Both the position numbers and the translations under genes were made by a program. The notes under the pieces are model-generated. The model saw nothing but the letters and a program-made list of their open reading frames with translations, was not told the DNA's origin and did no database searches. Shown here piece by piece: positions 47,001-57,319 of a stretch of DNA of 64,000 nucleotides. The DNA is from Mycolicibacterium sp. YH-1 (lineage in GTDB: Bacteria; Actinomycetota; Actinomycetes; Mycobacteriales; Mycobacteriaceae): contig NZ_CP092915.1 of the NCBI RefSeq assembly GCF_022557175.1, positions 744,001-808,000 of the forward strand. The letters run 5' to 3'. The stretch's first letter is position 1. Every line of letters starts with the position of its first letter.

Positions 47001-50000
47001 GTGTATGAGGATCTGTACACCGGCGAGTCGTTCACCGACGGCGCGCAAACCGAACTGGGCGAGGACTTCGGGGGCTGGAACAGCAGCTACACCGGTACGC
47101 GAATCCCGCTCGAGGAGATGCGCCACTGGCGTTCGGCCGCAGTCGATCGGATTCTCTCGCTGCGGCCGCGGCGTGTGTTGGAGATCGGCGTCGGCTCGGG
47201 ACTGTTGCTTGCCCGCGTGGCGCCGAAGTGTGACGAGTATTGGGGTACAGACTTCTCCGCGCCCACTATTCACACATTGACGGCTGCGGTGGGTGGCCAG
47301 TCATGGGGCGATCGGGTGCGGTTGCGGGTACAGCCGGCCGATGCGTCAGATGGGTTGCCGCAGGGTCATTTCGATGTGGTGGTGCTCAATTCGATCGTCC
47401 AGTACTTCCCGAGCGCGGGGTACCTGATGGATGTGCTGGCGGTGGCGATGCGGGCACTGGCACCGGGTGGGGCGGTGTACGTCGGTGATGTGCGCAATCT
47501 GTCGTTGCTGCGGGCCTTCACCACAGGCGTGGTGTGTGCTGCCACTGGTGCTGAGGAGTCGGCTCCCGTGGTCTGCGAGCGGGTGCGCCGAGAGATCCTG
47601 GCCGAGCAGGAACTGTTGGTGTCCCCGGAGTTCTTCGCGGCTCTGCCGCAGCATCTCTCCGATATCGGCGCGGTGGATGTGCAGCTCAAGACTATGGACG
47701 CGGTCAACGAGCTCAGTGGTTTTCGATACGAGGTGGTGCTGCGCAAGGCACCGGTGTCAGCTCCTGTGCACTCGGCGGCAGACCTTCCGTCGCAGCCGTG
47801 GCAGCGGTTCGGGAGCCTGGCCCGGCTGCGGAAGTTCCTGCACTCCGAACAGCTGCCGGAAGTGCGGGTCGCCGGGGTGCCTCATGCCGGGATCTGGCCC
47901 GATGTCGCGCTGGTGCATGCGCTGGCGAAGGCTGGCGATCGGACGACCGTCGACGAGTTGCGTGCTGGCATCGCCGCTCCCGATGATGCGGTATTACCGC
48001 ATCAGTGTCATCTGCTGGGCCAGGAACTGGGTTATGCCACGGCGGTCACCTGGTCGCCGACAGCAGGGCTCATGGACGTGATCTACACCCACACCACAGA
48101 ACTGGTCCCGGCGTTGTCGGATGTCTACCTGCCGACCAAACAGATTGGCTCCCTCGCCGAGTACGTCAACGACCCCTCGGCGGTCGAACGTGTGGCGGAA
48201 CTTCGCGAGTTTGCGGCTGGCAGGCTGCCCGCGTACATGGTGCCGGCGGCGATCATGATGGTGGAGTCGCTGCCCTTGACGGTCAACGGAAAGCTCGATC
48301 CTCGCGCTCTGCCGGCCCCGGAGTTCACCAGTGGGGTGGCGTATCGGGCGCCGCGCGACCGTCGAGAGCGGGCATTGGCCGCACTGTTCGCAGACGTTCT
48401 CGGGGTGGCACGGGTCGGTATCGATGACTCGTTCTTTGATCTTGGTGGGCACTCACTGTCGGCGACACGGCTGATCGCGCGAATCCGGGTTGACCTGGGT
48501 GTGGATATCCCGATCCGAGCCCTCTTCGACTCTCCAACTGTGGCCGAGTTGGGGATTCGGATCGGAGCGGATTCCGGTCACCCCGCGGGGACGGCACTGA
48601 CACCGCAACATCGGCCGGCCCTAGTGCCGCTGTCGTTTGCGCAGCACCGGTTGTGGTTCCTGGGGCAGTTGCAGGGGCCTTCGCCGGTGTACAACATGCC
48701 GACTGCGTATCAGATCAGCGGCCCGTTGGATGTGGCGGCTCTGGGTGCCGCACTGGGTGATGTGGTGAGTCGCCACGAGAGTCTGCGCACTGTGTTCGCG
48801 GCGACCGAGGGGGTACCCCACCAGGTGGTGGTGCCCGCTGATCGAGCCGACTTCGGCTGGCAGGTGGTTGATGCCTTCGGCTGGTCGGAGGACCGGCTGG
48901 CGGAGGCCGTCGGCACGGCGGTGCGGCACAGTTTCGATCTGGCCAGTGAGATCCCCTTGCGAGCAACCCTTTTCCGGGTCGACGAGGACGAACATGTGCT
49001 GGTGATGGTGGTGCACCACATCGCCGCCGACGGCTGGTCGATCGCCCCGCTGGCGCGCGATCTGGGGGTGGCCTATATCAGCCGGTGTGCGGGACAGACA
49101 CCGAGCTGGGCGCCCCTGCCGGTGCAGTACGTGGACTACACGCTGTGGCAGCGCGAACAGCTGGGTGATCTGAGCGATCCTGACAGCCGCATCTCAGCGC
49201 AGGTGGCTTACTGGCAGGATGCCTTGGCCGGGATGCCCGAACGGCTGGAGCTGCCCACTGATCGGCCCTATCCGCCGGTCGCCGATCTCCGCGGGGCGAG
49301 CGTGAGTGTGGAGTGGTCGGCGCAGTTGCAGCAGCAGATCGCGAGGGTCGCCCGTGAACATGACGCGACCAGTTTCATGGTGGTACAGGCCGCCCTGGCA
49401 GTGCTGTTGTCGAAACTGAGTGCCAGTTCCGATGTGGCTGTGGGATTTGCGATCGCCGGACGTGAGGACCCGGCGCTTGACGAATTGGTGGGCTTCTTCG
49501 TCAACACGTTGGTGTTGCGCGTCGATCTGCGTGGCGATCTGACGGTCGCGGAGTTGTTGGCCCAGGTGCGCCAGCGCAGTGTCGCCGCCTTCGAGCATCA
49601 GGATGTGCCGTTCGAGATTCTGGTGGATCGGCTGAACCCGACCCGCAGCCTGGCGCATCATCCGTTGATTCAGGTGATGCTGGGCTGGCAGAACTTCGCC
49701 GGGCAGGACAGTGGTGACCCGGCCGCACAGTCGGCCATGGGCGATGTCCAGGTCAGACCGCTGTCCGCCGACACCGAGAGCGCCCGGATGGATCTGGCGT
49801 TCTCGCTGGAGGAACGCTTCGCCGCTACTGGTGCGCCGGCCGGGATCAAGGGGTCGGTGGAGTTCCGCACCGACGTCTACGACACCGCAAGCGTGGCGAC
49901 GCTGGTGGAGCGATTGACGCGTATCGTGGCCGCGCTTACCGCTGACCCGACCGAGTCGCTGTCATCGTTGGATGTTCTCGACGACGACGAGCATATGCGT

Positions 50001-52622
50001 CTCGACGAGTTCAGCAACCGGATGGCGCTGACCAAAACCGGCGCCGGCGAGTCCATTCCACAGCTGTTCGCCGCGCAGGTGGCACGCACGCCGGATGCGG
50101 TGGCGCTCAGCTGCGACGGCAACTCACTGACCTACGTCGAACTCGATAGCGCCGCGAATCGGTTGGCGCATGAGTTGGCCGAGCACGGCGCGGGCCCGGG
50201 ACAGTCCGTTGCGCTGCTGTTCGATCGCTGCGCCGAGGCGATCGTGTCGATACTGGCGGTGCTCAAGACCGGTGCGGCGTATCTGCCGATCGACCCGGCA
50301 CATCCCGACGCGCGGATCGAGTTCATGCTCACCGATGCGGCGCCGGTTGCCGCGGTAACCACCGCCGAGCTGGCGGAGCGGCTGAGCCAGTGCGACATAA
50401 CGGTCATCGACTTCAATGACCCCCGCATCGACACGCAACCAAGCACGACGTTGCCCAGCCCGGCCCCTGACGACCTCGCCCACATCATTTACACCTCGGG
50501 CACCACTGGCACACCGAAGGGAGTGGCGGTCACCCACCACAACGTCGTGCAGCTGTTCGACTCTCTGGACATCGGCGTGGACTTGGCGCCGGGGCAGGTG
50601 TGGACGCAGTTTCACTCCTACGCCTTCGACTTCTCGGTGTGGGAGATCTGGGCTGCGTTGCTGCATGGTGGCCGGCTGATAGTGGTGCCCGACTCGGTAG
50701 CCCGCTCCGCGGAGGAGTTCCACACCCTGCTGGTCACCGAGCAGGTGACAGTTCTGTCCCAAACTCCCTCTGCTGTGGGGATGCTCTCGACGGAGGGATT
50801 GGGGTCGGCGGCGTTGGTGATCGGCGCTGAGCCGTGTCCGGATGAGCTGGTGGACCGCTGGGCGCCGGGGCGGGTGATGGTCAATGTCTACGGCCCGACC
50901 GAGACCACGATGTGGGCGTCCAAGAGTGCGCCGTTGACGGTGGGATCTGGTGCGCCACCGATCGGTTCGCCGATCACGGGAGCCGCGCTGTTCGTGCTCG
51001 ATGCCTGGCTGCGTCCGGTGCCCGCCGGCGTGGTCGGCGAGTTGTACGTGGCAGGTCGTGGCGTGGGGGCCGGCTATGTGCGCCGAACCGGGTTGACCGC
51101 GGCGCGGTTCGTGGCGTGCCCGTTCGGCGGAACGGGACAACGGATGTATCGCACCGGGGATCTGGTGCGCTGGGGTGCGGACGGGCAACTGGACTATCTG
51201 GGTCGCGCCGATGAGCAGGTCAAGATCCGCGGGTATCGCATCGAACTCGGCGAGATCCAGGCCGCGCTGGCCGAGGTGGCTGGGGTCGAGCAGGCGGTGG
51301 TGATCGCCCGCGAGGACCGCGTCGGTGACAAACGCCTCGTCGGCTACATCACGGGCACCGCAGACCCGGTCCACGCGCGTGCCGTGCTGGCCGAACGGCT
51401 CCCGGCGTACATGGTCCCGGCCGCGGTGGTGGTGCTCGGCGCGTTGCCCTTGACGGTCAACGACAAGTTGGACCGGATGGCCCTGCCGGCACCGGAATAC
51501 ACCGACGTCGAGCACTACCGGGCCCCGGCCACGCTCACCGAGGAGATCCTGGTCGGCATCTATGCCGAGGTGCTTGGCATCGACCGGGTCGGAGCCCAGG
51601 ACTCGTTCTTCGACCTGGGCGGGGACTCGCTTCTGGCGATGCAGGTCATCGCCAAGACCAACGAAGCCATGGGCGCTTGCCTGCCGGTTCGCGCCATATT
51701 CGACGCACCCTCGGCGAGAGGCCTGGCCCAGGAGGTGGTCAAGGCTGACAAGAAGGACGAAGTGCTCCCGATCGAGATCCTCAAGGAGGGCGACGGCGTA
51801 CCGCTGTGTTGTGTGCATGACGGTTTCGGGCTGAGTTGGTCCTATCGGGCACTGGGTGACTATCTCGAATGCCCGATCATCGGCATTAACCAAGTCCCAC
51901 AGGGCGACGAGATCGGATCCACATCGATACGAGGGATGGCGGCACACTACGCAGACCGGATCCAAACCCTTTATCCCAACGGTCCGTACAAGATTCTGGG
52001 CTGGTCTCTCGGCGGCGTCGTCGCCCACGAGCTCGCCATTGAACTCCGTAGGAGGGGGTGTGAAGTCCAACGTCTCGTCCTACTTGACGCCGCATTGATC
52101 GTCAACAGGATGTCCAAGATCAGGGCAGCGACCACCAGGTCCATCGCGAGAAACCGAGCTCTGGCCGAGGGCCAGGTTCTGGAGTACATCCTGCGGGCCA
52201 ATCACATTGATGTTCCCCCGCATTGGGGTCCGCTCACGTCTCGGCGTGCCGAGAAGCTGATCCAGCAGCAGGCGGCGAAGGGGTTCGCTCCTCCGCCGAG
52301 GGCACTGGTGGATTTCATGATTCAAAGCCTGAACGCAAACCAGCTGTGTCTTCTGGAACATGTGCCGGATGTCTTCGACGGCGATATCGTCATATTCTCC
52401 GCTGCCCGAAGAAGAAACGACGTCATGAGCGGCTCCAGCCTGAGGTCGCATTGGCGAGCGCTGCGAAACCGATTGGGTGCTCGGTTCCACCTGCTGAGCT
52501 GGCGACCCTACGTTGCCGGTGACATCACGGCGTACTCGGTCGACTTCACGCACTATGAGATGTTCACTCCCCAGGCACTGGGTGAGTACGGCGATCAACT
52601 CGAGCGCGCAATAGAGAGCTGA
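39135..52622 (+). CDS. NRPS3: terminating lipopeptide synthetase, arm B (A-T, C-A-T, C-A-MT-T, C-A-T, TE)
   Basis: This synthetase of about 4,495 residues has the same domain order as NRPS2. The GTG at 39135 is preferred to the ATG at 39129 or the far upstream ATG at 38892. The 37 bases around it align without a gap to the NRPS2 start, GTG falling exactly on the NRPS2 ATG with the same G-rich site before it. Carrier serines are S587, S1637, S3107 (GGHSL) and S4165. All three C domains keep HHxxxDG. The methyltransferase domain is near 46980-47760. The thioesterase has GWSLGG with S4291. Codes: module 10 DVWSVAMVHK, module 11 DAESLAGVCK, module 12 DFWSMAGVYK plus N-methylation, module 13 DFWSVGVMWK. 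It lacks an N-terminal C domain, so it should use the C domain of NRPS1. It starts 47 bp after NRPS2. Confidence 0.95.
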   Translation: MAADFTRRLSSMDLLDEYEYARLDGWSNRAVLIEQFRMSASIPALFAAQVARAPEAVAVTCDGHCMTYRELDEAANRLANLLVVQGACTGQIVALLFPHSIEAVVSILAVLKTGAAYLPIDPMHPDARIEFMVADAAPIVAVTTAGLAERLAGCELPVIDADDPRIATSPITPVPVPSPDDVAYLIYTSGTTGVPKGVAITHLNVTQLLESLDGALELEGQVWTLWHSLAFDVSVWEIWGALLYGGRLVVVPESVTRSPQDFHALLVAEQVTVLSQTPSAFYALQTADALHPELGRQLKLESVVFAGEALEPQRLRTWLDSHLGTPRLINMYGTTETTVHASFREIVAGDADSGVSPIGVPLAHLAFLVLDRRLQPTPAGVIGELYVAGAGLGCGYWRRGGLTAARFVACPFGGSGAPGTRMYRTGDLASWGTDGQLRYLGRGDEQVKIRGYRIELGEIQTALADLDGVEQAVVIAREDRLGDKRLVGYITESLSGTAEPAALRAALAERLPAYMVPTAVVVMDALPLTVNGKLDRRALPAPEYTDIGHYRAPANAVEEIVAGIYAQVLGLDRVGVDDSFFDLGGDSLSATRVINEINISLGGGLAVRAVFEAPTVAELAPRIGESSGGRAPLAEQERPGVVPLSFAQQRLWFLDQLQGPSPVYNMAVALRLSGSLDADALRAALGDVVGRHESLRTLFTAPEGIPQQRVVTVEQADFGWQVVDARGWPPERLREAIGLAALRPFDLANEIPLRATLLRADDNEHVLVAVVHHIAADGASVRPLARDLGVAYASRCGGQAPDWAPLPVQYVDYTLWQQEWLGAESDPDSVISAQLAYWEQALAGLPERLELPTDRAYPPAADFRGSTVAVDWPAEVQQQMHVVGREHNATSFMVVQAALAVLLSQLSSSSDVAVGFPIAGRGDPALDDVVGFFVNTLVLRVDLSGDPTVAQLLDQVRHRSLAAYEHQDVPFEVLVDRLNPTRSLTHHPLVQVMLAWQNFARDPAASSTLGDVKVSPLSADTQAARMDMTFSLSESWTAAGEPAGIAGTVEFRTDVYDTATIETLIERLQRVLMAMTADPARSLSSVDVLDADEHARVDGWGNRAVLGQPATAVSIPAIFAEQVACAPETAAVTFNGSSLTYRELDEAANRLAHFLVAQGAAPGRCVGLLFNRCAEAIVAMLAVLKTGAAYLPIDPTLPDARIEFMLADAAPIAVLTTTGLAERLDGSDLPVIDSSDPRVSAQPRTVLPPPAADDIAYIIYTSGTTGIPKGVAVTHHNVTQLLASPDAQLAARVWAQWHSYGFDASVEEIWAALLHGGRLVVVPEDVGVAPKDLQALLIAEQVGMLSQTPSALAMLTPEGLASMALLVAGEPCPVDVVDRWAPGRVMINGYGPTETTVCASRSGPLTVGPGVIPIGSPVPGAALFVLDQWLRPVATGVVGELYVAGRGVACGYLGRAGLTGSRFVACPFGGAGTRMYRTGDLVSWGGDGQLRYVGRADEQVKIRGYRVELGEIQTALADLDGVEQAAVIAREDRPADLRLVGYITGTADPAEIRARLSDRLPTYMIPSAVMVLDALPLTVNGKLDRRALPAPEYAETGDGYRAPTTPTEEILAGIYAQVLGLERVGVDASFFDLGGDSLSAMRVIAAINTSLDTDLAVRVLFDAPTVALLAPRIGEGSAGLPSLAPLERPTVVPLSYAQNRLWFLSRFEGEVATYNMPTAYRINGTLDVPALGAALGDVVGRHESLRTLLPAVDGVPRQVVVPAEQADFGWQIVDATDWSMERLGEAVGRAVGHAFDLSSEIPLRAWLFRVAEDEHVLVAVMHHIAGDGWSITPLVRDLSVAYASRSAGRAPEWAPLPVQYVDYTLWQRRHLGDLADADSPIAAQLAYWEQALAGLPERLELPTDRPYPPVADYRGASVAVDWPAELQQQVARVAREHNATSFMVMQAALAVLLSQMSASSDVAVGFPIAGRRDPALDELVGFFVNTLVLRVDLAGDPTIAELLDQVRQRSLAAFEHQDVPFEVLVERLNPTRSLTHNPLIQVIFAWQNLPWQDDDAATALNLGDVQATPLSAETHTARMDLVFFLREHWDDDGAPAGIWGTVEFRTDVFDPASIEVLIGRWRRVLETMTADPMRLLSSVDVLDGAERECLDGLGHRAVLTESVAGVSIPTLFAAQVLHAPDAVAVSCAGASLSYRELDEASNRLAHLLVGLGAGPGRCVALLLNRSVEAIVSILAVLKSGAAYLPIDPAHPDARVQFMLADAAPVAAITSAGLAHRLAGCGVVVVDVGDRRIGGCPSSGLPGPAADDVAHVIYTSGTTGVPKGVAVTHQNVTRLFEGLDVGVVLGPGQVWAQCSSLAFDFSVWEIWGALLHGGRLVVVPEDLTRSPRDLQALLAAEGVSVLSQTPSAVGMLCPDGLESAALMVAAEACPVDVVDRWAPGRVMINGYGPTETTVYATISAPLAPGAGVVPIGLPVPGAALFVLDGWLREVPVGVVGELYVAGRGVGVGYVRRPSLTGSRFVACPFASGARMYRTGDLVSWGADGQLRYAGRADEQVKIRGYRIELGEVQAVLAAHPRVAQAAVIAREDRPGDKQLVGYVVPDRQMRLVREPAREVQLVEQWQEVYEDLYTGESFTDGAQTELGEDFGGWNSSYTGTRIPLEEMRHWRSAAVDRILSLRPRRVLEIGVGSGLLLARVAPKCDEYWGTDFSAPTIHTLTAAVGGQSWGDRVRLRVQPADASDGLPQGHFDVVVLNSIVQYFPSAGYLMDVLAVAMRALAPGGAVYVGDVRNLSLLRAFTTGVVCAATGAEESAPVVCERVRREILAEQELLVSPEFFAALPQHLSDIGAVDVQLKTMDAVNELSGFRYEVVLRKAPVSAPVHSAADLPSQPWQRFGSLARLRKFLHSEQLPEVRVAGVPHAGIWPDVALVHALAKAGDRTTVDELRAGIAAPDDAVLPHQCHLLGQELGYATAVTWSPTAGLMDVIYTHTTELVPALSDVYLPTKQIGSLAEYVNDPSAVERVAELREFAAGRLPAYMVPAAIMMVESLPLTVNGKLDPRALPAPEFTSGVAYRAPRDRRERALAALFADVLGVARVGIDDSFFDLGGHSLSATRLIARIRVDLGVDIPIRALFDSPTVAELGIRIGADSGHPAGTALTPQHRPALVPLSFAQHRLWFLGQLQGPSPVYNMPTAYQISGPLDVAALGAALGDVVSRHESLRTVFAATEGVPHQVVVPADRADFGWQVVDAFGWSEDRLAEAVGTAVRHSFDLASEIPLRATLFRVDEDEHVLVMVVHHIAADGWSIAPLARDLGVAYISRCAGQTPSWAPLPVQYVDYTLWQREQLGDLSDPDSRISAQVAYWQDALAGMPERLELPTDRPYPPVADLRGASVSVEWSAQLQQQIARVAREHDATSFMVVQAALAVLLSKLSASSDVAVGFAIAGREDPALDELVGFFVNTLVLRVDLRGDLTVAELLAQVRQRSVAAFEHQDVPFEILVDRLNPTRSLAHHPLIQVMLGWQNFAGQDSGDPAAQSAMGDVQVRPLSADTESARMDLAFSLEERFAATGAPAGIKGSVEFRTDVYDTASVATLVERLTRIVAALTADPTESLSSLDVLDDDEHMRLDEFSNRMALTKTGAGESIPQLFAAQVARTPDAVALSCDGNSLTYVELDSAANRLAHELAEHGAGPGQSVALLFDRCAEAIVSILAVLKTGAAYLPIDPAHPDARIEFMLTDAAPVAAVTTAELAERLSQCDITVIDFNDPRIDTQPSTTLPSPAPDDLAHIIYTSGTTGTPKGVAVTHHNVVQLFDSLDIGVDLAPGQVWTQFHSYAFDFSVWEIWAALLHGGRLIVVPDSVARSAEEFHTLLVTEQVTVLSQTPSAVGMLSTEGLGSAALVIGAEPCPDELVDRWAPGRVMVNVYGPTETTMWASKSAPLTVGSGAPPIGSPITGAALFVLDAWLRPVPAGVVGELYVAGRGVGAGYVRRTGLTAARFVACPFGGTGQRMYRTGDLVRWGADGQLDYLGRADEQVKIRGYRIELGEIQAALAEVAGVEQAVVIAREDRVGDKRLVGYITGTADPVHARAVLAERLPAYMVPAAVVVLGALPLTVNDKLDRMALPAPEYTDVEHYRAPATLTEEILVGIYAEVLGIDRVGAQDSFFDLGGDSLLAMQVIAKTNEAMGACLPVRAIFDAPSARGLAQEVVKADKKDEVLPIEILKEGDGVPLCCVHDGFGLSWSYRALGDYLECPIIGINQVPQGDEIGSTSIRGMAAHYADRIQTLYPNGPYKILGWSLGGVVAHELAIELRRRGCEVQRLVLLDAALIVNRMSKIRAATTRSIARNRALAEGQVLEYILRANHIDVPPHWGPLTSRRAEKLIQQQAAKGFAPPPRALVDFMIQSLNANQLCLLEHVPDVFDGDIVIFSAARRRNDVMSGSSLRSHWRALRNRLGARFHLLSWRPYVAGDITAYSVDFTHYEMFTPQALGEYGDQLERAIES
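41040..44160 (+). other. NRPS module 11 (C-A-T)
   Basis: The A-domain code D-A-E-S-L-A-G-V-C-K is identical to module 7, so the same (perhaps basic) residue is expected. The C domain has HHIAADG followed by ASV instead of the usual WSV. The carrier serine is S1637. Confidence 0.7.
44190..48570 (+). other. NRPS module 12 (C-A-MT-T), N-methylating
   Basis: The C domain is of the '[14 protein letters not shown]' subtype. The A domain is a near-copy of the module 1 A domain (from about 45502) with code D-F-W-S-M-A-G-V-Y-K. The methyltransferase domain has [11 protein letters not shown] near 47178. The carrier motif is GGHSL (S3107). Confidence 0.75.
48600..52622 (+). other. NRPS module 13 (C-A-T) plus thioesterase, end of arm B
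   Basis: The A-domain code D-F-W-S-V-G-V-M-W-K differs clearly from module 9, so the two arms probably end in different residues. The carrier serine is S4165. The thioesterase spans about 51750-52622. Confidence 0.75.
48681..49159 (+). repeat. 479-bp tract identical to 35116-35594
   Basis: This is the partner of the identical tract in NRPS2. It covers the N-terminal part of the last C domain, including HHIAADG. Confidence 0.85.
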
Positions 52623-52632
52623 TGGAAGTCGC

Positions 52633-53298
52633 TCACCAAATGCCGGGCACCAGGCGATAGCGAACCCTCTGCATGTACTCGCGGTATCCGGCCAGCTCCT
52701 CCGAGAGCAGCTTCTCCTCGTCGCGGATCCGCACCGCGAACACCAGGAGGCCGGGGACGACGAAGAGGAGTCCCCAGTACGAGCCCAGCGCAAGGGGCGT
52801 TCCGACCAGAAGGAAGATGTTGCTGGTGTACATGGGATGTCGCACCCGCCCGTAGAGACCGGTGGAGACGAGCTGTTGGCCCTCCTCCACCCGGACGGTC
52901 ACGGCTGCGTGGCTGTTCTGCACAATCACCAGCACCACCAGGCCAATTCCCACCGCGACCAGGACATCGCCAATCAATGAGATCGCAGCCGGAACAGCGG
53001 ACCAACCAAAGCGGTGGTCGAGGACGCTGACCACAACCATCGCCGCCCACAATGCGGCGATGCCAGCGGCAATTAATTTCTGCGCCATTCGCGTCTCGGT
53101 CGCCAACTTGCGGCGCTGGAGCGCTGCGCGATTCGTGCGCAGAAAGTAGATGCTGGAGATCCATGATGCGGTGACAATCACCGCCAAGAACACCCACGCC
53201 TGCCAGTAGTTGAACGTACCGGCGGGCACGAACAGCAATGATCCGAACACTGCCATCCCGAGAGTGCCCGATACCAGCATTCTGAGAAGATCTTTCAC
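52633..53298 (-). CDS. ICMT/PEMT-family integral membrane methyltransferase
   Basis: The protein has about 221 residues with four or five hydrophobic segments. The C-terminal signature is 'GLYGRVRHPMYTSN' and, later, 'RDEEKLLSEELAGYREYMQRVRYRLVPGIW'. The RHPxY and RxxxEExxL motifs are those of the isoprenylcysteine carboxyl methyltransferase / phospholipid methyltransferase superfamily, which use SAM to methylate hydrophobic substrates at the membrane, often at a carboxylate. The GTG at 53298 is preferred to the upstream GTG at 53313 because GGGGAGG sits just before it. It is convergent with NRPS3 with only 10 bp between the two stops. By position it could esterify the C-terminus of the released lipopeptide, but it could also act on an unrelated lipid. 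Confidence 0.8.
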   Translation of the reverse strand: MKDLLRMLVSGTLGMAVFGSLLFVPAGTFNYWQAWVFLAVIVTASWISSIYFLRTNRAALQRRKLATETRMAQKLIAAGIAALWAAMVVVSVLDHRFGWSAVPAAISLIGDVLVAVGIGLVVLVIVQNSHAAVTVRVEEGQQLVSTGLYGRVRHPMYTSNIFLLVGTPLALGSYWGLLFVVPGLLVFAVRIRDEEKLLSEELAGYREYMQRVRYRLVPGIW

Positions 53299-53396
53299 GG
53301 GTCCTCCCCACACCGCGCAATGCTGCCCCAGCGATCAGCCTACATCGGCGCCGGCCGGAGAATCCGGTGATTCTCCAGCCCTGTTCGGCCGTGACC

Positions 53397-55349
53397 CTAA
53401 ACCGTGCGGGCGAGCCGGTCCGCGATGAGCGCAGCGAATCTCGCCGGATCGTCGAGTTCACCGCCTTCGGCGAGAAGGGCTGTTCCATAGAGTAATTCGG
53501 CGGTCTCGGCGAGCTCACCCGCCCGTGAGGAATCGTCGCCGCTGTTGTGGTGCGCCTGTTGTAACCCTGTCACGAGTGGATGATTGGCGTTGATCTCGAG
53601 AATCCGCTTCCCGACGGGAACCACCTGCCCGGAAGCCCGGTACATACGCGCGAGCGCCGGTGTGATGCCGAAGGTGTCGGTTACGAGGCAGGCCGGTGAC
53701 TCCGTCAGGCGGGTGGACAACCGGACTTCCTTGACATCCTCACTCAGCGTCTCCTTCAACCAGGTGAGCAGATCGGCGAAATCCCGCTCTTGATCCTGGC
53801 GTTCGGCCTCGTGCGCCGCCTTCTCATCCTCGGTGTCGAGGGTCACCTCACCCTTGGCCACCGACTGCAGCGGCTTGCCGTCGAACTCGGTCACCGATCC
53901 CACCCAGATCTCGTCGACCGGATCGGTGAGCAGCAGTACCTCATACCCCTTGGCTTTGAACGCCTCCAGATGTGGTGACTTCAGAAGTCGCTGTACCGAC
54001 TCGCCCGTGGCATAGAAGATCTGTTCCTGACCGTCCTTCATGCGCTCGACGTATTCGGCCAGAGTGGTGAGTTCCTCGTCGCTGTGCGTGGAGTGGAACG
54101 AGGAGATGCCCAGCAGGGCGTCCTGGTTGTCGAAGTCCGACGTCAGGCCCTCCTTGACCACGGCGCCGAACTGGGACCAGAAGGTGCGGTAGTCCTGTGG
54201 CCGCTCGGTCTGCAGAATCTTGATGGACGCGAGAACCTTCTTGGTCAGGCGACGACGAATCGCCGTGATGTGGCGATCCTGCTGCAATATCTCTCGAGAG
54301 ACGTTGAGCGACATGCCTTGTGCGTCGACGACGCCCTTGACGAAGCGCAGGTACCTCGGCATGAGTTCGTCGCAGTCAGCCATGACGAAGACGCGCTTGA
54401 CATACAGCTGCACCCCGGTCTTGGCGTCCCGATAGAACAGGTCGATCGGGGCGTGCGAAGGGATGAACAGCAACGCCTGGTACTCGAAGGTGCCCTCGCC
54501 CTTCATCGAGATGACCTCGAGCGGGTCATCCCAGGCGTGCGCAATGTGCCGGTAGAACTCGTTGTACTCGACGTCGGAGACCTCGTCCTTGGACTTGGCC
54601 CACAGGGCCTTCATCGAGTTGAGGGTCTGCGTCTCGAGCGTGACGCTCTCCTCGCCACCCTCCTCGGCAGCAGGGGCCCGGCGCTCGACCTGCATCCGGA
54701 TGGGCCACGCTATGAAGTCGGAGTACCGCTTCACCAGCTCCCTGATCTTGGTCTCCGAGGTGTAGTCATGCAGCTCGTCCTCGGCGTCCTCGGGTTTGAG
54801 GTGCAATGTCACCGACGTTCCGACCGGAACCTCGCGATCGGAAGGATCGATGGATTCGATGGTGTAGGTGCCCTCACCGCTCGACACCCACCTGGTGGCT
54901 CCACTCTCGCCCGCCTTGCGGGTGAGCAGCTCGACCCTGTCTGCCACCATGAATGTCGAGTAGAAACCGATACCGAATTGACCGATCAGTTCCTCTGAGA
55001 CGGACTTCTTGGCCTCTCGCAACTGCTGACGCAGCTCGGCGGTACCTGACTTCGCGAGAGTGCCGATCAGATCCACGACTTCGTCGTGCGTCATGCCGAT
55101 GCCGTTGTCGCGAACGGTCAGGGTGCGTGGATCCTGCCCCACCTCGATATCGATGTGGAGATCTGAGGCGTCAACGTTGAGGTCCTTGTTGCGCAGCGTT
55201 TCCAGGCGCAGCTTGTCCAGCGCATCGGAGGCGTTTGAGATCAGCTCCCGCAGAAAGGAGTCCTTGTTTGAGTAGATCGAGTGGACCAGCAGATCCAGTA
55301 GCTGGCGTGCCTCGGCCTGAAACTCCAACTGCTCGACGCGTGCAGACAT
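53397..55349 (-). CDS. htpG: Chaperone HtpG (bacterial Hsp90)
   Basis: This 650-residue protein is full length for the family. The N-terminal GHKL ATPase domain has 'LRELISNASDALDKLR' (about residue 34), the ATP-lid region 'VRDNGIGMTHDEVVDLIGTLAKSGT', and 'IGQFGIGFYSTFMVAD'. The middle domain includes 'VKGVVDAQGMSLNVSREILQ'. HtpG is an ATP-driven cytosolic chaperone. It lies between the GAP-family gene (46 bp upstream of its start) and the ICMT-family gene (98 bp after its stop), all in the same direction, so it may be co-transcribed with lipopeptide functions. No second copy is visible here, so whether this is the housekeeping copy is unknown. Confidence 0.97.
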   Translation of the reverse strand: MSARVEQLEFQAEARQLLDLLVHSIYSNKDSFLRELISNASDALDKLRLETLRNKDLNVDASDLHIDIEVGQDPRTLTVRDNGIGMTHDEVVDLIGTLAKSGTAELRQQLREAKKSVSEELIGQFGIGFYSTFMVADRVELLTRKAGESGATRWVSSGEGTYTIESIDPSDREVPVGTSVTLHLKPEDAEDELHDYTSETKIRELVKRYSDFIAWPIRMQVERRAPAAEEGGEESVTLETQTLNSMKALWAKSKDEVSDVEYNEFYRHIAHAWDDPLEVISMKGEGTFEYQALLFIPSHAPIDLFYRDAKTGVQLYVKRVFVMADCDELMPRYLRFVKGVVDAQGMSLNVSREILQQDRHITAIRRRLTKKVLASIKILQTERPQDYRTFWSQFGAVVKEGLTSDFDNQDALLGISSFHSTHSDEELTTLAEYVERMKDGQEQIFYATGESVQRLLKSPHLEAFKAKGYEVLLLTDPVDEIWVGSVTEFDGKPLQSVAKGEVTLDTEDEKAAHEAERQDQERDFADLLTWLKETLSEDVKEVRLSTRLTESPACLVTDTFGITPALARMYRASGQVVPVGKRILEINANHPLVTGLQQAHHNSGDDSSRAGELAETAELLYGTALLAEGGELDDPARFAALIADRLARTV

Positions 55350-55395
55350 GTAACTCCCTTCGACGAATCAATTATCGATGACGCCCATCACGAAC

Positions 55396-56211
55396 TCAGA
55401 AGCCACCCAAGCCCCGGACGACGAGCGAAATCCCAACCACAGTCAGGATGGCAGCCACGAACTTTCGGTGGTGAGCCTGCGCCCAGTCGTGCAGTCGTTG
55501 CAGTACTGCCTGGGTCTTCGCGGGCGCAAACACATTGCTGAAGAGAATGATCTCCTCAATCACGAGCACACCGATCATGTACGCGACGGCAGCGCCGACC
55601 TGCACTCCGAGCGCGGCTCCCGAGGCCACGATGATGGCGAGCGCGAAGAGAACTCCGTCCAGCGGTGGCAGCACCACGAGGCCAATGACGAATGCGATCC
55701 ACGGATTGCCGTTCTGCCACGCCTTGCGGGCGTGCCTGAGCAATCGACGAACGGGGGATCCACCCTCGGTGGCCTCGTCCTGCGTGGTGGTCAGTAGCCG
55801 TGAGAACACGGGCGGTGCAGTCGAATCAAGAACCAGCGTCGAGGTGCTGGCGTTACCGTGCCGATCGGGCATCGGGAGCCCACCGCCGTTGCTCGGTGAC
55901 CGCACCAATGAGCGCACCACCATCAGCGCGGCGACCGACAGCAGGATTACGCCTATGCCGATCGCGGTGCGTTGGGCGGTGGGGTTCGCGGTGGGGTGCG
56001 CGAAGTCTCTTGCAAAAGAGGCCGATGTCGGCGTGGCATGCAGCGCAATAAGCGGAATGATCAGGGTGGCAAGTCCCACGATCAAGGCGCCTGCCCAATA
56101 GGCGAGCAGATTCTGCATCGGCCGTGGCCGAGACAGCACCAGAAGGATGATGCCAAGGCGCACGGGATTGATCGTCGTCAAAAGTGCCAGCACCAACAAC
56201 GGCCCCCACAT
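55396..56211 (-). CDS. GAP/Sap-family lipid-addressing membrane protein
   Basis: The 271-residue protein has about six membrane segments (starting with 'LLVLALLTTINPVRLGIILLV', residues about 5-25) split by a hydrophilic central loop of about 60 residues. The opening 'WGPLLVLALLTTINPVRLG' and the six-segment plan fit the mycobacterial GAP / sulfolipid-1-addressing protein family. Members help move glycopeptidolipids or sulfolipid to the cell surface. Next to a lipopeptide synthetase cluster, a role in export of the product is the natural inference. The start at 56211 is the first ATG of the frame and leaves the first membrane segment intact. Confidence 0.8.
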   Translation of the reverse strand: MWGPLLVLALLTTINPVRLGIILLVLSRPRPMQNLLAYWAGALIVGLATLIIPLIALHATPTSASFARDFAHPTANPTAQRTAIGIGVILLSVAALMVVRSLVRSPSNGGGLPMPDRHGNASTSTLVLDSTAPPVFSRLLTTTQDEATEGGSPVRRLLRHARKAWQNGNPWIAFVIGLVVLPPLDGVLFALAIIVASGAALGVQVGAAVAYMIGVLVIEEIILFSNVFAPAKTQAVLQRLHDWAQAHHRKFVAAILTVVGISLVVRGLGGF

Positions 56212-56474
56212 GGTCGGGATCCTACTCCGTTGGCGCTTTGCTGGGCACTACTTGAAACAATGCGCTGGCCCTTCGTGCGACGTCATGTTCTGTCGGTGTT
56301 CTCCTGTGTCGTCCGGTAGTCAAGTGTGGAAATCCAGTGCAACGGACTATGTCTCGTCACCCGAGTGTCGAAGTGACAGAAGTCGCAGTTCATCGACGCG
56401 TGGCGCGCAACGCAGGTTCATCGGCGACCGCAGCACATTGCGGTCGTTCGATGAGTCGTCCACTCCTCGTCCCG
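56212..56474. other. Intergenic gap inside the minus-strand gene series
   Basis: No credible gene is seen in these 263 bp between the GAP-family gene and the SAM methyltransferase. It is long enough to hold a separate promoter for the GAP-htpG-ICMT group, but I see no convincing promoter or terminator motif. Confidence 0.4.
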
Positions 56475-57305
56475 CTAGTTGCGACTCGCAAGCATCACTG
56501 TCGGGCCCATCCGTCGGGTGCGGAACTCGACGGTGATCGCCGGGTCGGCGTGATGGGCGAGCGCCCTCAGTGCTGACGGGCTGTAGGCGCGGAGGCCGCT
56601 GATGACTGCGTCGTGCACCACCGGCACTCGAGTGAACGGCAGGACCGCCGCCAACATCGCCAAGTGCAACGGTATCGATGGCCTGCGGACATCGATGATC
56701 AACAGCTTTCTCGCCGCCCGCGTCCCCTCGCTGAACACCTGGGCGGCCAGCGGTGGTGCCAAGTGATGCAGCGACAACGCGAATACCGCGAGGTCGTAGT
56801 GCCCATCCTGGGTGTCGATCGCGGTGGCGTCCATCACCCGGACCGTGGCGCGTGGGTGACTGCCCAGATCCCCGGCTGCGATATCGGCGACGAAACCGGG
56901 ATCGACGTCGGTGACCGTCACCTCAGCGGTGGGGTGCAGCTCAAGCAGCTTGCGTGACAGCCCGCCGAGGCCGGATCCGATCTCGAGAATCCTCGGTGCG
57001 GGGACATCTGGCACCTCAGCCAACGCCAACTGAGCGTGCTTCTCGTAGGTGCCGAATCGCGGTCGCCGCCCGCCCCGGTCGAGCGCGGTGACGACCTTGT
57101 GTTTGAGTTCATCGACATCGTCGCGATCCAGGTACTCCAGCCGATTGGTCTGTAACCGCCGCGACAGCCAGGACGCATCCGGTCCGGCCCGCGGCATGCC
57201 CATGATGTCTGTCGCCATGGCGACGAGCATGGCCCATGGCAGCAGCGCGACCACGGTCAGACGGTAAGAGCGGCGAGGCCGAAAGTGCGCTCGGTTCAGT
57301 CTCAT
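56475..57305 (-). CDS. Class I SAM-dependent methyltransferase with N-terminal hydrophobic segment
   Basis: This 276-residue protein carries the SAM-binding motif 'ILEIGSGLGGLSRKLLELHP', then 'VTVTDVDP', 'VRVMDATAI' and 'YDLAVFALSLHHLAPP', which is methyltransferase type 11/25-like. Before it lies an N-terminal stretch 'LTVVALLPWAMLVAMATDIMG' that could anchor it to the membrane. The gene starts 14 bp after the PKS stop on the same strand, so the two are almost certainly co-transcribed and it may methylate a product of the PKS or the lipopeptide. The substrate cannot be told from the sequence. Internal ATG codons leave the exact start open. Confidence 0.75.
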   Translation of the reverse strand: MRLNRAHFRPRRSYRLTVVALLPWAMLVAMATDIMGMPRAGPDASWLSRRLQTNRLEYLDRDDVDELKHKVVTALDRGGRRPRFGTYEKHAQLALAEVPDVPAPRILEIGSGLGGLSRKLLELHPTAEVTVTDVDPGFVADIAAGDLGSHPRATVRVMDATAIDTQDGHYDLAVFALSLHHLAPPLAAQVFSEGTRAARKLLIIDVRRPSIPLHLAMLAAVLPFTRVPVVHDAVISGLRAYSPSALRALAHHADPAITVEFRTRRMGPTVMLASRN

Positions 57306-57319
57306 CTAGTCACCCAATC

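Noticed and set aside
5715..52622. Assignment as the glycopeptidolipid (mps1-mps2) or mycobactin locus.
   Set aside because: Mps makes a tetrapeptide with epimerisation, and mycobactin synthetases have cyclisation or salicylate-loading parts. Here there are 13 modules, no epimerase, no Cy domain, and four N-methyltransferase domains.
56337..56576. A small plus-strand open frame in the gap between the GAP-family gene and the methyltransferase.
   Set aside because: It lacks a ribosome-binding site, has no recognisable motif and runs antisense into the methyltransferase coding region.
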